From positions 62,001-126,000 of the forward strand of contig JAPWUV010000008.1 of the NCBI GenBank assembly GCA_028275345.1: DNA of 64,000 bases. Reading direction: 5' to 3'. The translations under genes were made by a program, and so were the position numbers. Positions 1 to 8,716 of the stretch are shown in pieces; position 1 is the first letter of the stretch; every line of letters begins with the position of its first letter. The notes beneath the pieces are model-generated. The model saw only the letters and a list, made by a program, of their open reading frames with translations, made no database searches and had not been told where the DNA came from. Source of the stretch: a bacterium (GTDB lineage: Bacteria; Zhuqueibacterota; Zhuqueibacteria; Oleimicrobiales; Geothermoviventaceae).

Positions 1-174
1 CGGCATCATGACGTCCAGGAGGATCAGGTCGATGTCGAGGTTGAGCTTCCCGAGGGCCTCAAAGCCATCCCGCGCGGTTTCGCACTGGTAGCCGAGCCGC
101 GTCAGCATGTCGACGAGCAGATCCCGGTTGGCTGGCTCGTCATCGACGATGAGGATTGTCGGCGTTTGCTGCAC
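1..174 (-). CDS. Response regulator receiver protein (partial, C-terminus off the window)
   Basis: The minus strand reads a GTG start preceded by a GAGGGG ribosome-binding site about 5 nt upstream, then 58 codons without a stop to the window edge. The peptide has the receiver-domain hallmarks: a beta-1 strand ending in the acidic pair ILIVDDE, and LILLDVMMP, where the Asp is the phosphoacceptor. The receiver is cut just after that site, so any output domain lies outside the window. It lies directly downstream of the hybrid kinase on the same strand, with an 86 bp gap, so the two probably form one signalling unit. The domain call is secure; the output function is unknown. Confidence 0.85.
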   Translation of the reverse strand, partial: MQQTPTILIVDDEPANRDLLVDMLTRLGYQCETARDGFEALGKLNLDIDLILLDVMMP

Positions 175-260
175 AGCTTCCCCTCAGAATTGGATGACGG
201 AAGACCCGTTTCCTACCAGGCTTCGGCGGTGGTTCTCGGCATGCTAGCTTAGTCGCCATT

Positions 261-2888
261 TCATCTTGGCGGATTCGCCACCATGTCCCTCCGCAGATGA
301 CGCACGAGGTAAGAGGCCAGGGACGCAGAACGGGACGATTCGTCTTGGCTGCTGGCTTCCCCCGGGCGTACGATCGTTGCGAGCCGGCTCAGCTCCTGCT
401 CCTCGGGGGCCGGCAACGGGCCCTCGGTGAGGAGGAAAAGTTGGATGCCCCTGGTATGGGGATACCGCTTCAGGTAGCGCACCAGCTGGCAACCCGATAC
501 CTTGGGCAGGGTGGCGCCGAGGACCATGACCTCTGGCAAGATGGTCTGCGCCAGCTGGAGTGCGTGCATCCCGTCGCGCGCTTTGATCACGGAAAAGCCG
601 GCTCGGGCCAGCGCATCGGCAAGAGCTTCGGCCAAACCCGTGTCTGGATGAGCGAGGAGGATCCGCTGTTCCGCACCTGCCCGGCCCGCCGTGAGGTGAG
701 CCAGCGTACGCATGAGTTCCTCCACTTTCACCGGCTTAGTGAAATGCTCGACCGCCCCAAGCTTCAGCGAGAGATTCCGGTTGTCCACCACCGAGACCAC
801 GACAACGGGTGTATCGGCTGTCTCCGGCCTCCCCTTGAGCGCTGAGAGCAGGTGCCAGCCCTTCTCCTGGCGGTCGAAAAGGATGTCCAGCAAAACCACG
901 TCCGGGGACTGTTGGACGCACAGTCTTTCTGCTTCGGCCGCGCTCTGAGCAACCACCACGCGGTAGCCGGCTGCGTTGAGGGCGTCGTGGAGCAATTCCC
1001 GGCTTTCGGGATCATCGTCAACGATGAGGATCAGCGGGGGACCTGCCGCATGGCGCTTCCTCGATGGTCGTGCCCACGCCGGCTGCTGCCGAGGGGCGGG
1101 GTGCGGGCTAACTTCCGTCCCCTGGCGAACAGGGATCACAAAGTGGAAGGTGCTCCCCTTTCCCTCGCCCTCACTCTCGGCCCAAATCGTGCCTCCGTGC
1201 AGTTTTACTAGCTTTTCCGCAAGGGAAAGGCCGAGGCCCGTGCCTTTGTGCACCGCTTGGTACCGGTTCGGCAGCTGCTCGAATTCCTCGAAAATCCGCC
1301 GGAGCTGATCCGGCGGAATTCCAACTCCGGTGTCTTGGACGGAAATCTTGAGCAAGGTACCCTGGAAGTACGCGTTCTGGGCACGTTCTTCGGTATCTAT
1401 CCAGACAGTGACCTTGCCGCCTTCGCCCGTGAACTTGATCGCGTTGCTGAGCAGGTTGGACAGGATCTGACGGAACTTGACGGGATCCGCCTGAATGGCG
1501 GGCGGGCAGTTGCGGAACTTGGTCTCGAGCTGGATCCGTTTCTGAAAGGCGAGAGGCGCGAGGGATTCCACCGTACTCTTCACGGCCGTGCGGGGATCAA
1601 ATTCGGAGATCTCGAGCTGCATGCGGCCGGCCTCGATCTTGGATAGATCGAGGAGGTCGTTGATCATCTGCAGCAGGTGCCGCCCGCTGGTGAGGATGTT
1701 GGACACGTAGCGCTGCTGCTTCTCGTTCAAGGGGCCGAAAAACTGGTCGGCCAGCATCTCCGAGAACCCGATGATGGAGTTGAGGGGAGTGCGAAGTTCG
1801 TGGCTCACACTGGCCAGCCATTTGCCCTTGGCTTCATTGGCCCTCTCGGCCTCCTCCTTGGCCCGCCGGAGCGCTTCTTCCGTCCTCACCCGCTCGCTGA
1901 CGTCCCGGATCGCCACTACCCTTGCGGGACGGCCTCCGTAGGGGATGGGCTTCACCCGGATCTCCACAGGGAACATCGTGCCGTCGGAGTGGATCCCCAT
2001 CGCCGAGACTGTGCCGGAAGTGCCTCGAAAGAGCGTCTCGAGGACCTGAGGTTCCGAGCAAAGGATGTAGCGGCGGATCGGATTGCCCTGAACGCCCTCC
2101 GGGTTACATCCGAACATCACCCCGAAGGCGTGGTTGACGGCCAGGATCTCCCCGGAGTGGTGGATCGCAATCGCCTCGAAGGCAGCTTCCGAGAGGCGGC
2201 GGAAACGCTCTTCGCTCATCTGCAGAGCTGTGTAAGCGGAGGCCAGCTGTTCCCGCTGCCAGTCGTTCTCGAGGCGCAGGTTCTCTGCCTGCTGCAGGCT
2301 TCGGAGGCGATAGGGCTGGATGGTGAGCGAAAACACGACCGCAAGGGCAAGAATGGCAGCATCCGGTATCCAGTGCATGGAAAGATGGGGATAGGCCAGC
2401 CCGAACCAGCTGGTGACCGCGAAGCCGCTGAGCGCCCCGAGCAGCCAGGCTCGCAACCCGATCAATCCAAATCCGAAAACCCCGAGAGCCGCTTGCAGCG
2501 TGTGCTTCGGCTCCGGATGGAATCTCAGCGGGCCCACCAGGCTGGTCAGAGTGAGGAGCCCAGCCCCGAACATCACGATCTCGCTCAGCCGGCCGGAGAA
2601 ACTGAAGCGGTAGGCCAGAAGCGAAAGCGCGATGAAGAGTCCTGCCCAGCTGAGCCCGAGCTTGGACAGAACCCCAGCTGCCGCCGTGGGCAGGAAGAGG
2701 GCGTAATCGATGGCGAGGGCCAACTGAAACACGGCAAGGAGAAGCAGGAGCGCGCTCAGATTCCGCTGCAAGAAGCGAATGGCGGCCTCGGAAGCTGTCA
2801 CTGTTGGCGGTTGGGATCGCTTTTCCGGGCTGCGCTCAGGATCAGCCGCGTCGCGTTTCCGGCCCGCGTTTTCTGTCTGTGGGATCAC
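261..2888 (-). CDS. Membrane-bound hybrid sensor histidine kinase with PAS and two receiver domains
   Basis: An 875-aa protein. Residues about 43-195 hold around six hydrophobic segments, so it sits in the inner membrane. A PAS domain follows (about 228-335), then HisKA with the phospho-accepting His363 in SHELRTPLN, and the HATPase with N-box Asn482 and the DTGVGIPP and GTGLGLS boxes. Receiver 1 (about 618-730) keeps Asp668 and Lys718. Receiver 2 (about 742-842) looks inactive: the phosphoacceptor position is Gly791 in VMVLGATLP, the acidic pair reads AHPD, and the conserved Lys is gone. The signal sensed cannot be read from sequence. A receiver gene lies just downstream on the same strand and is a likely partner. 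Confidence 0.93.
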   Translation of the reverse strand: MIPQTENAGRKRDAADPERSPEKRSQPPTVTASEAAIRFLQRNLSALLLLLAVFQLALAIDYALFLPTAAAGVLSKLGLSWAGLFIALSLLAYRFSFSGRLSEIVMFGAGLLTLTSLVGPLRFHPEPKHTLQAALGVFGFGLIGLRAWLLGALSGFAVTSWFGLAYPHLSMHWIPDAAILALAVVFSLTIQPYRLRSLQQAENLRLENDWQREQLASAYTALQMSEERFRRLSEAAFEAIAIHHSGEILAVNHAFGVMFGCNPEGVQGNPIRRYILCSEPQVLETLFRGTSGTVSAMGIHSDGTMFPVEIRVKPIPYGGRPARVVAIRDVSERVRTEEALRRAKEEAERANEAKGKWLASVSHELRTPLNSIIGFSEMLADQFFGPLNEKQQRYVSNILTSGRHLLQMINDLLDLSKIEAGRMQLEISEFDPRTAVKSTVESLAPLAFQKRIQLETKFRNCPPAIQADPVKFRQILSNLLSNAIKFTGEGGKVTVWIDTEERAQNAYFQGTLLKISVQDTGVGIPPDQLRRIFEEFEQLPNRYQAVHKGTGLGLSLAEKLVKLHGGTIWAESEGEGKGSTFHFVIPVRQGTEVSPHPAPRQQPAWARPSRKRHAAGPPLILIVDDDPESRELLHDALNAAGYRVVVAQSAAEAERLCVQQSPDVVLLDILFDRQEKGWHLLSALKGRPETADTPVVVVSVVDNRNLSLKLGAVEHFTKPVKVEELMRTLAHLTAGRAGAEQRILLAHPDTGLAEALADALARAGFSVIKARDGMHALQLAQTILPEVMVLGATLPKVSGCQLVRYLKRYPHTRGIQLFLLTEGPLPAPEEQELSRLATIVRPGEASSQDESSRSASLASYLVRHLRRDMVANPPR

Positions 2889-3354
2889 CTCTCTCTCCGA
2901 TTTACCAAGTGGGTTCCGCCTCGAGCTGGCGAGCTGGCTGTCCCTAAGTCAGGACCTACCTTGCGAAACGAAGGGGCCGCACGGGTTCGGGGGGCGCTCC
3001 CTTGTTTCCTGGTTCCGGTGCGCCACGGCCGGTTTCCGCGGGCGCCTCGCCGCCGCCCAGACGTTTCCGCCAGGCAACAAAATGGTTCCCTGCCGGGGAG
3101 CTCGTCACTTGTGTTATCGTCAGTGTTGGTTCAGCGGATTAGGTCCGATCCCAGGTTGGCGTCGTTCTGGGCCCGCCGGCTTCTTCAGCCTCGGGCTGCG
3201 GGGGAAAGGATGCCCATTGCCGTTGACGAGGCTGGCCGCCCGGGTCGAACGTCGCTCGACCTGTAGGCGACGGGGTAGGGAAAGCAGGTCCAGCGGAAGG
3301 TGTCAGCCAGGCCTCTCGGTGCACGGCGAGACGGTGAGGATGCCAACTTTTCCC
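2889..3354. other. Intergenic region between divergent hybrid kinase and yebC
   Basis: About 470 bp with no ORF resembling a protein and no clear RNA fold or terminator. It must hold the minus-strand promoter of the kinase gene, but no convincing -35/-10 pair was found for it. The yebC promoter at the right edge is listed separately. Confidence 0.5.
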
Positions 3355-3383
3355 TTGGAATGCTGAAGACAATTTGTTAAATT
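3355..3383 (+). promoter_or_regulatory. Sigma70-like promoter of yebC and the ruv run
   Basis: TTGGAA (3355-3360), a 17-nt spacer and TAAATT (3378-3383), about 29 nt upstream of the yebC ATG. The spacing is ideal and the hexamers are good matches. The sequence is AT-rich against a GC-rich background. The transcription start has not been shown. Confidence 0.6.
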
Positions 3384-3411
3384 TGCGAGGTTTAAAAGTG
3401 GGAGGGATCTT

Positions 3412-4164
3412 ATGGCGGGCCACTCCAAGTGGGCGCAGATCAAGCGCAAGAAGGCGCGTACGGACGCGGAGCGGGGGAGGCTCTTCACCAAGCTGATCCG
3501 AGAGATCACGGTGGCGGCGCGGCAAGGGGGAGGGGATGAGGAGGCCAATCCCCGCTTGCGGGCAGCCATTGCGGCGGCCAAGGCGGCCAACATGCCTGCT
3601 GCGAATATTGAGAAGGCGATCAAGCGCGGGACAGGGGAGCTGCCAGGCGTTGTCTACGAAGAAGTGACCTACGAGGGGTACGGGCCAGGCGGGGTGGCGC
3701 TGCTCATCCAGGTGGTGACCGACAATCGCAACCGCGCGGTGGCGGAGATTCGTCACATCCTCAGCAAGCATAATGGCAGCCTCGGCGAGCAGGGCAGTGT
3801 GGCCTGGATGTTCGACCGTAAGGGAGTGGTCAGCGTCCCCAAGGACGGGCATTCCGAGGAGGAGCTGCTGGCCGTTGTGCTAGACGCCGGGGTGGAAGAC
3901 ATCCGCGAGAACGAAGACGGATTCGAGCTCGTCTCGGCGCCGGAGGACCTCGAGGCCGTGAAGAAGGCTCTGGAGCAGGCAGGGATCCGCTACGAGACAG
4001 CGGAGATCACCATGTATCCCAAGTCGACCGTGAGGGTGGAGGGCAAAGAGGCGCACCAGGTGCTCGCTTTGCTCGAGGCGCTCGAAGAGCACGACGACGT
4101 CCAGCAGGTTTACGCCAATTTCGATATCGATGAATCGGTGATGCAGGAGGTCGAGTCGGAGTAG
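3412..4164 (+). CDS. yebC: YebC/PmpR family protein
   Basis: A 250-aa protein, the usual length for the TACO1/YebC/PmpR family. It opens with the family signature MAGHSKWAQIKRKK and continues through AANMPAANIEKAIKRGTG and the acidic YEGYGPGGVALL segment. Members are cytosolic. They have been described as DNA-binding regulators and, more recently, as factors that help ribosomes through difficult stretches such as polyproline. The gene stands 4 bp before ruvC, a very common order in bacteria, and begins the long plus-strand run. It has its own AT-rich promoter just upstream. Family membership is certain; the molecular role here is not. Confidence 0.95.
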   Translation: MAGHSKWAQIKRKKARTDAERGRLFTKLIREITVAARQGGGDEEANPRLRAAIAAAKAANMPAANIEKAIKRGTGELPGVVYEEVTYEGYGPGGVALLIQVVTDNRNRAVAEIRHILSKHNGSLGEQGSVAWMFDRKGVVSVPKDGHSEEELLAVVLDAGVEDIRENEDGFELVSAPEDLEAVKKALEQAGIRYETAEITMYPKSTVRVEGKEAHQVLALLEALEEHDDVQQVYANFDIDESVMQEVESE

Positions 4165-4168
4165 ACGT

Positions 4169-4681
4169 TTGGCGCGCGCCCCCGAAGTGAGGGTCCTGGC
4201 TGTGGACCCCGGAACCCAGGTTGTGGGCTACGCGGTCCTCGAGTGGTGCACGGGGCGGGCAAGGGTGGTCGAAGCATCCGTCCTGCGTATCGGGGGAAAG
4301 GGGACCCAGGCGAGTCGCCTCTTGGCCTTGCATGAGGGCCTGTGTGAGGTGATCGCGCGCTGCGAGCCGAGCGAGATGGCGGTGGAAGACATTTTCCTGG
4401 CCAAGAATGCGAGAAGTGCTCTGAAGCTCGGCCAGGCGAGGGGGGTGGTTCTGCTGACGGCGGCGGAGCGGAGTCTACCGGTATTCGAATACACGCCTGC
4501 GGAGGTTAAACAAGCCATTGTGGGCCACGGGGGAGCCTCCAAGGAACAGGTTCAAAGGATGGTGGCTGCTCGACTCGGCCTTGCGTCCCTGCCGAGGCCG
4601 CACGATGTGGCCGATGCCCTTGCCATCGCGCTCTGCCACTGCCAGCGGGTCGGTCTCAGTCGGATGGGGCGAGAGGAATAG
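4169..4681 (+). CDS. ruvC: Crossover junction endodeoxyribonuclease RuvC
   Basis: A 170-aa protein, standard size. RuvC is the dimeric metal-dependent nuclease that resolves Holliday junctions made during recombination, working with RuvAB. The catalytic acids are visible: Asp in LAVDPGTQ near the N-terminus, Glu in AVEDIFLAKN, and the C-terminal HDVADALAIALCH motif. The start is TTG at 4169, four bases after the yebC stop and overlapping no other gene. The order yebC-ruvC-ruvA-ruvB is canonical. Confidence 0.95.
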   Translation: MARAPEVRVLAVDPGTQVVGYAVLEWCTGRARVVEASVLRIGGKGTQASRLLALHEGLCEVIARCEPSEMAVEDIFLAKNARSALKLGQARGVVLLTAAERSLPVFEYTPAEVKQAIVGHGGASKEQVQRMVAARLGLASLPRPHDVADALAIALCHCQRVGLSRMGREE

Positions 4682-4739
4682 CTGAAGCAACGCGTCCTTC
4701 GGACACGGACGTACGGCTTGGCCGCAAGCCAGAGAGCGG

Positions 4740-5336
4740 GTGAGGGTGGTGATCGCACGACTGCGAGGGCGGGTTATCGAGAAGGGTTTTCAGTCAGTAC
4801 TCCTCGACGTGCAGGGCGTGGGTTTCGAGGTGGCGGTCCCGATCACCACGGCCGAGGGCCTCACGGTAGGGAAGGAGGCGGAGCTTCTCACCTACCTCCA
4901 CGTGAGAGAGGACGCGCTTCAGCTGTACGGCTTCCTCACCCCTTCCGAACGAGAGCTTTTCCTCCATCTCCTCTCCGTATCCGGTGTGGGGCCCAAAGTG
5001 GCGCTGAACCTGCTCTCGGCGCGCGGGGTGGAGGCATTGCGCCGGGCCATTGGGGCGGGGGATGTGGCGGCGCTCACCGCCATCAGTGGCATCGGGAGAA
5101 AGACGGCGGAGAGGATCATCGTGGAGCTCCGGGAGAAGCTGGGAGGCGCGGTTGCCAAGACCGGCCCGAGCTACGCCGCCTTGCCGGGCACAGCTGAGGA
5201 GGCGGTCCTGGCCCTCGTGTCCTTGGGCTTTCAGCGGAAGGATGCGGAGCGAGCGGTGTTGCAGGCCTTGGAAAGCGCCGCCGGCAGAGACCTCGGAGCA
5301 GATGAGCTCGTACGCGAGGCGCTGCGCAGGATGTGA
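4740..5336 (+). CDS. ruvA: Holliday junction branch migration protein RuvA
   Basis: A 198-aa protein with the RuvA layout: an N-terminal OB fold (IARLRGRVIEK, then GVGFEVAVP), two helix-hairpin-helix motifs (VSGVGPKVALNLLS and ISGIGRKTAERI) and a C-terminal three-helix domain that contacts RuvB (LVSLGFQRKDAERAV). RuvA tetramers bind the four-way junction and load the RuvB motor. The start is given as GTG 4740. GTG 4749 (reading MIARLRG, the usual N-terminus) is an equally plausible start, because neither has a clear Shine-Dalgarno at ideal distance. Confidence 0.95.
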   Translation: MRVVIARLRGRVIEKGFQSVLLDVQGVGFEVAVPITTAEGLTVGKEAELLTYLHVREDALQLYGFLTPSERELFLHLLSVSGVGPKVALNLLSARGVEALRRAIGAGDVAALTAISGIGRKTAERIIVELREKLGGAVAKTGPSYAALPGTAEEAVLALVSLGFQRKDAERAVLQALESAAGRDLGADELVREALRRM

Positions 5337-5342
5337 TCGATC

Positions 5343-6374
5343 GTGAACGAACTGCGACCCACAATCCCGGATCGCCTGGAAGGCGAGCTCGAACTTGATC
5401 GGACGCTCCGGCCCACGCGTCTGGAGGATTTCGTGGGCCAGGAAGCATTGAAGGCGAATCTACGGGTGTTCATCGCCGCCGCGCTGGAGAGAGGGGAGCC
5501 ACTGGATCACACCCTCTTCTACGGGCCGCCCGGATTGGGAAAGACCACCCTGGCGGTGATCATCGCGCATGAGCTGGGCGTCAACATCAGGACGACCTCC
5601 GGCCCGGCTCTGGAGCGCCCCGGGGACCTGGCCGGCATTCTCACCAATCTGCAGGACCGCGACGTACTCTTCATCGACGAAATCCACCGCCTGAACAAAA
5701 CGGTGGAGGAGTACCTCTACCCGGCGATGGAGGACTACAGGCTGGACATCGTCATCGATCGGGGCGCCAATGCGCGCACGCTTCAGCTCCGGTTGCCCCG
5801 CTTCACGCTTATCGGAGCGACCACGCGCGCCGGTCTCCTCACGTCCCCCCTACGGGCTCGATTCGGCGTCGTCGGGCGGCTGGATTACTACGCCCCGGAG
5901 GATCTGCAGAAGATCGTGCTGCGTTCTGCGCAGATCCTCGGGGTCTCCATCACCGAAGAGGCGGCTTTGGAGATCGCCCGCCGATCGCGTGGGACACCAC
6001 GCGTGGCCAACCGGCTCCTGCGGCGCATCCGCGACTTTGCCCAGATCGACGCCGACGGGGTCATCACCAGAGAAGTCGCGGAGCGAAGCCTGGAGCGCCT
6101 GGATGTGGATCGTTGCGGACTGGACGACATGGACAAGCGCATCCTCCGCGTCCTGATCGAGAAGTTCAATGGAGGGCCGGTAGGTCTGAAGACCCTGGCC
6201 ACCGCTGTCGGCGAGCAAACGGACACGATCGAAGAGGTCTACGAGCCGTTCTTGATTCAGCAGGGGTTTCTGAACCGCACGCCTCGCGGGAGAGTTGCGA
6301 CGGACCTGGCGTACAAACACTTTGGGTTTCCACGTCCCCATCCACCGTGGCAACAGACGAGGCTGGACTTGTGA
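5343..6374 (+). CDS. ruvB: Holliday junction branch migration ATPase RuvB
   Basis: A 343-aa AAA+ motor that drives branch migration with RuvA. Visible motifs are the Walker [12 protein letters not shown], Walker [10 protein letters not shown], sensor 1 GATTRAG, and the C-terminal winged-helix domain with PRGRVAT. The N-terminal [11 protein letters not shown] is the RuvB family signature. It starts with GTG 6 bp after ruvA and is almost certainly translated from the same message. Confidence 0.96.
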   Translation: MNELRPTIPDRLEGELELDRTLRPTRLEDFVGQEALKANLRVFIAAALERGEPLDHTLFYGPPGLGKTTLAVIIAHELGVNIRTTSGPALERPGDLAGILTNLQDRDVLFIDEIHRLNKTVEEYLYPAMEDYRLDIVIDRGANARTLQLRLPRFTLIGATTRAGLLTSPLRARFGVVGRLDYYAPEDLQKIVLRSAQILGVSITEEAALEIARRSRGTPRVANRLLRRIRDFAQIDADGVITREVAERSLERLDVDRCGLDDMDKRILRVLIEKFNGGPVGLKTLATAVGEQTDTIEEVYEPFLIQQGFLNRTPRGRVATDLAYKHFGFPRPHPPWQQTRLDL

Positions 6375-6447
6375 CGTCCGGCAGGTCTCCAGCCGCGTCA
6401 GCCACGGAGTGAGGTAGCGATCACGCCGTGAGGAAAGGAGTGGTGGG

Positions 6448-7476
6448 ATGAGACTCTCAGACTTCAAGTTCAATCTCCCGGAGAAGTTGATCGCTCAGTA
6501 CCCCACGGAACCCCGCGATCACTGTCGTCTCATGGTGTTGCACCGCGCCACGCAGAAGATTGAAGAAGGCATCTTCCGCGATGTCTTGAAGTACCTGGAC
6601 GAGGGCGACGTGCTGGTGGTCAATGAGACCAAGGTGTTCCCAGCCCGACTAATGGGCACGAAGGACAAGACGGACGCGGAGGTGGAAATCTTCCTCCTGC
6701 GGGAGCTCGAGAAAGACCTGTGGGAGGTTCTGGTCAAACCGGCGCGGAAGGTTCGGGTCGGGAACAAGCTGCGGGTGGGCAACGAGCTCATCGCCGACGT
6801 CATCGACAATACGGTGAGCGGAGGGCGCGTGGTGCGCTTCCGCTACCAAGGCGACTTCAACGAGATCGTCGATCGTCTGGGTCAAACGCCCCTGCCCCCC
6901 TACATCGAGCGTGAGCCGGAACCCAAGGATAGGGAATGGTACCAAACGGTGTACGCGCGCGTGCGCGGAGCTGTGGCTGCCCCCACCGCAGGCCTCCACT
7001 TCACAGAAGAGCTCCTGGAGGAAGTGAAGCAAAAGGGCGTTAGGATCGCCCCGATTCTCCTCCACGTCGGCTTGGGCACATTCCGCCCGGTGATGGTGGA
7101 GGATCTCAGCCGCCACAAGATGGACTCCGAGTATTACGAGATCTCCGAGGAGGCGGCCCAGACCATCAACGAATCCAAGCGGGCGGGGAAGAAAGTGGTG
7201 GCAGTCGGGACCAGCGTAGTCCGAACGCTGGAGACCTCCGTGACTTCCGAGGGCTGGGTGAAGCCGGGGAGCGGCTGGACCGACAAGTTCATCTACCCGC
7301 CCTACGAGTTCAAGGTGGTGAACGCCCTCATCACGAATTTCCACCTTCCGGCCTCCACCCTTCTCATGATGGTTTGCGCGTTCGGAGGCTACGATTTCGT
7401 GATGAAGGCGTACCGGAAGGCCATTCGCGATAAGTATCGCTTCTACAGCTACGGCGATGCGATGTTGATCCTGTGA
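6448..7476 (+). CDS. queA: S-adenosylmethionine:tRNA ribosyltransferase-isomerase QueA
   Basis: A 342-aa enzyme that moves the ribosyl part of SAM onto 7-aminomethyl-7-deazaguanine in tRNA, making epoxyqueuosine. Family motifs include the N-terminal FNLPEKLIAQYP, the GAVAAPTAGLHFT segment, LHVGLGTFRPV and the C-terminal NFHLPASTLLMMVCAF. The ATG at 6448 has an AGGAAAGGAG ribosome-binding site. It follows ruvB closely, an arrangement seen in many bacteria. The rest of the queuosine pathway is not in the window. Confidence 0.96.
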   Translation: MRLSDFKFNLPEKLIAQYPTEPRDHCRLMVLHRATQKIEEGIFRDVLKYLDEGDVLVVNETKVFPARLMGTKDKTDAEVEIFLLRELEKDLWEVLVKPARKVRVGNKLRVGNELIADVIDNTVSGGRVVRFRYQGDFNEIVDRLGQTPLPPYIEREPEPKDREWYQTVYARVRGAVAAPTAGLHFTEELLEEVKQKGVRIAPILLHVGLGTFRPVMVEDLSRHKMDSEYYEISEEAAQTINESKRAGKKVVAVGTSVVRTLETSVTSEGWVKPGSGWTDKFIYPPYEFKVVNALITNFHLPASTLLMMVCAFGGYDFVMKAYRKAIRDKYRFYSYGDAMLIL

Positions 7477-7500
7477 TTCCAGGAGGCTACTCTGGGCCGG

Positions 7501-8196
7501 GTGGTTGCACTGATCGCGGCGGCGGGCAGCGGAAAGCGTATTGGGGGGCGTGTAAACAAGCAGTTCATCGAAATCGAGGGGAGGCCAATCCTGGCGCATA
7601 CTCTCGTCCCCTTTGAGAATTGCTCGGCGGTGGACGAGATCCTCGTGGTTGCGCCAAAGGATTGGTTGTTTTTTGTGGCCCAGGAAATCATCGACGGCAT
7701 GGGATTTCGGAAAGTCCGGCGGGTGGTGGAAGGAGGGCCCGAGCGTCAGGATTCCGTATACGCCGGCCTCAAGGCTCTTGAGCCCTCCACCGAGATTGTG
7801 GTGATCCACGACGGGGTCCGTCCCTTCGTGGATGCCGACATGATCGAGCGTGCGATCGCTGAGGCGCGGAAGACGGGAGCCGCCATTTACGCGGTGCGGC
7901 CAAGGGATACGGTCAAAAGGGGCCGCTCCGAGATGGTGGAGGAAACGCTTGCCCGCGAGGAGCTTTGGCTGGTGCAGACGCCACAGGCTTTCCGCTATCC
8001 GCTCATCCTCCAGGCCTACGAGAACGCCCGAAGCAAGGGGCTAGTGGGGACAGATGATGCCGCGCTCGTCGAATGGCTGGGCCAGAAGGTGAGCGTGCTT
8101 GAGGGAAGCCACTGGAACCTGAAGATCACCACTCCAGAGGATCTGGAAATCGCCCGTTTCATCTTTGCCGCAAAGCGGACGCGCGGAGCCATTTGA
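7501..8196 (+). CDS. ispD: 2-C-methyl-D-erythritol 4-phosphate cytidylyltransferase IspD
   Basis: A 231-aa enzyme of the non-mevalonate isoprenoid pathway that joins CTP to methylerythritol phosphate. The nucleotide-binding start VALIAAAGSGKRIGG, VIHDGVRPFV and the closing KITTPEDLEIA are diagnostic. The annotated start GTG 7501 has no ribosome-binding site at a normal distance, because AGGAGG (7481-7486) is 14 nt away. An in-frame CTG at 7492 is 5 nt from it and would add three residues, so the true start may be the rare CTG. It is followed closely by ispF. Confidence 0.94.
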   Translation: MVALIAAAGSGKRIGGRVNKQFIEIEGRPILAHTLVPFENCSAVDEILVVAPKDWLFFVAQEIIDGMGFRKVRRVVEGGPERQDSVYAGLKALEPSTEIVVIHDGVRPFVDADMIERAIAEARKTGAAIYAVRPRDTVKRGRSEMVEETLAREELWLVQTPQAFRYPLILQAYENARSKGLVGTDDAALVEWLGQKVSVLEGSHWNLKITTPEDLEIARFIFAAKRTRGAI

Positions 8197-8227
8197 CGAC
8201 CCGAGCGGCGCTTGCCGGAGGTAGGAG

Positions 8228-8716
8228 TTGGATCTGCGCATCGGATTCGGGTACGACGTCCACCGGCTTGTCCCGGGAAGGATGCTGATCCTGGGGGGCG
8301 TTCAGGTCGAGTGCGAGCTGGGGCTGTTGGGCCATTCCGATGCGGATGTGTTGCTCCATGCGATCGGCGACGCGCTTCTCGGGGCGGCGGCGCTGGGCGA
8401 CCTGGGAACTCATTTCCCGGACACGGATCCGGCCTACGCGGGAATCTCCAGCCTGATCCTGCTGAGAGAGATCGGATCCAAGCTGGCGGGAAGGGGATTC
8501 CGGCCCCTGAATGTCGATGCCACGGTCGTGGCTCAACGGCCGAAGCTGGCTCCCTACGTGCCCGAAATGCGACGCCGAATCGCCGAGGCGCTTCAAATGG
8601 ACGTCGAGCGCGTCTCCGTGAAGGCGACCACCACCGAGGGACTCGGGTTTGCCGGAAGGGGGGAAGGCATTGCGGCCTACGCCATCGCTCTGGTGTTGCA
8701 CGGGGGTGAGGAATGA
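8228..8716 (+). CDS. ispF: 2-C-methyl-D-erythritol 2,4-cyclodiphosphate synthase IspF
   Basis: A 162-aa trimeric enzyme that cyclises CDP-methylerythritol phosphate with release of CMP. The zinc ligands appear in GYDVHRL (Asp-x-His) and in the [16 protein letters not shown] block, followed by [11 protein letters not shown] and TTEGLGF. The start is TTG 8228 after GGAGGTAGGAG. Its last codons overlap the ATG of the GluRS-like gene by 4 bp, so the two are translationally coupled. Confidence 0.95.
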   Translation: MDLRIGFGYDVHRLVPGRMLILGGVQVECELGLLGHSDADVLLHAIGDALLGAAALGDLGTHFPDTDPAYAGISSLILLREIGSKLAGRGFRPLNVDATVVAQRPKLAPYVPEMRRRIAEALQMDVERVSVKATTTEGLGFAGRGEGIAAYAIALVLHGGEE

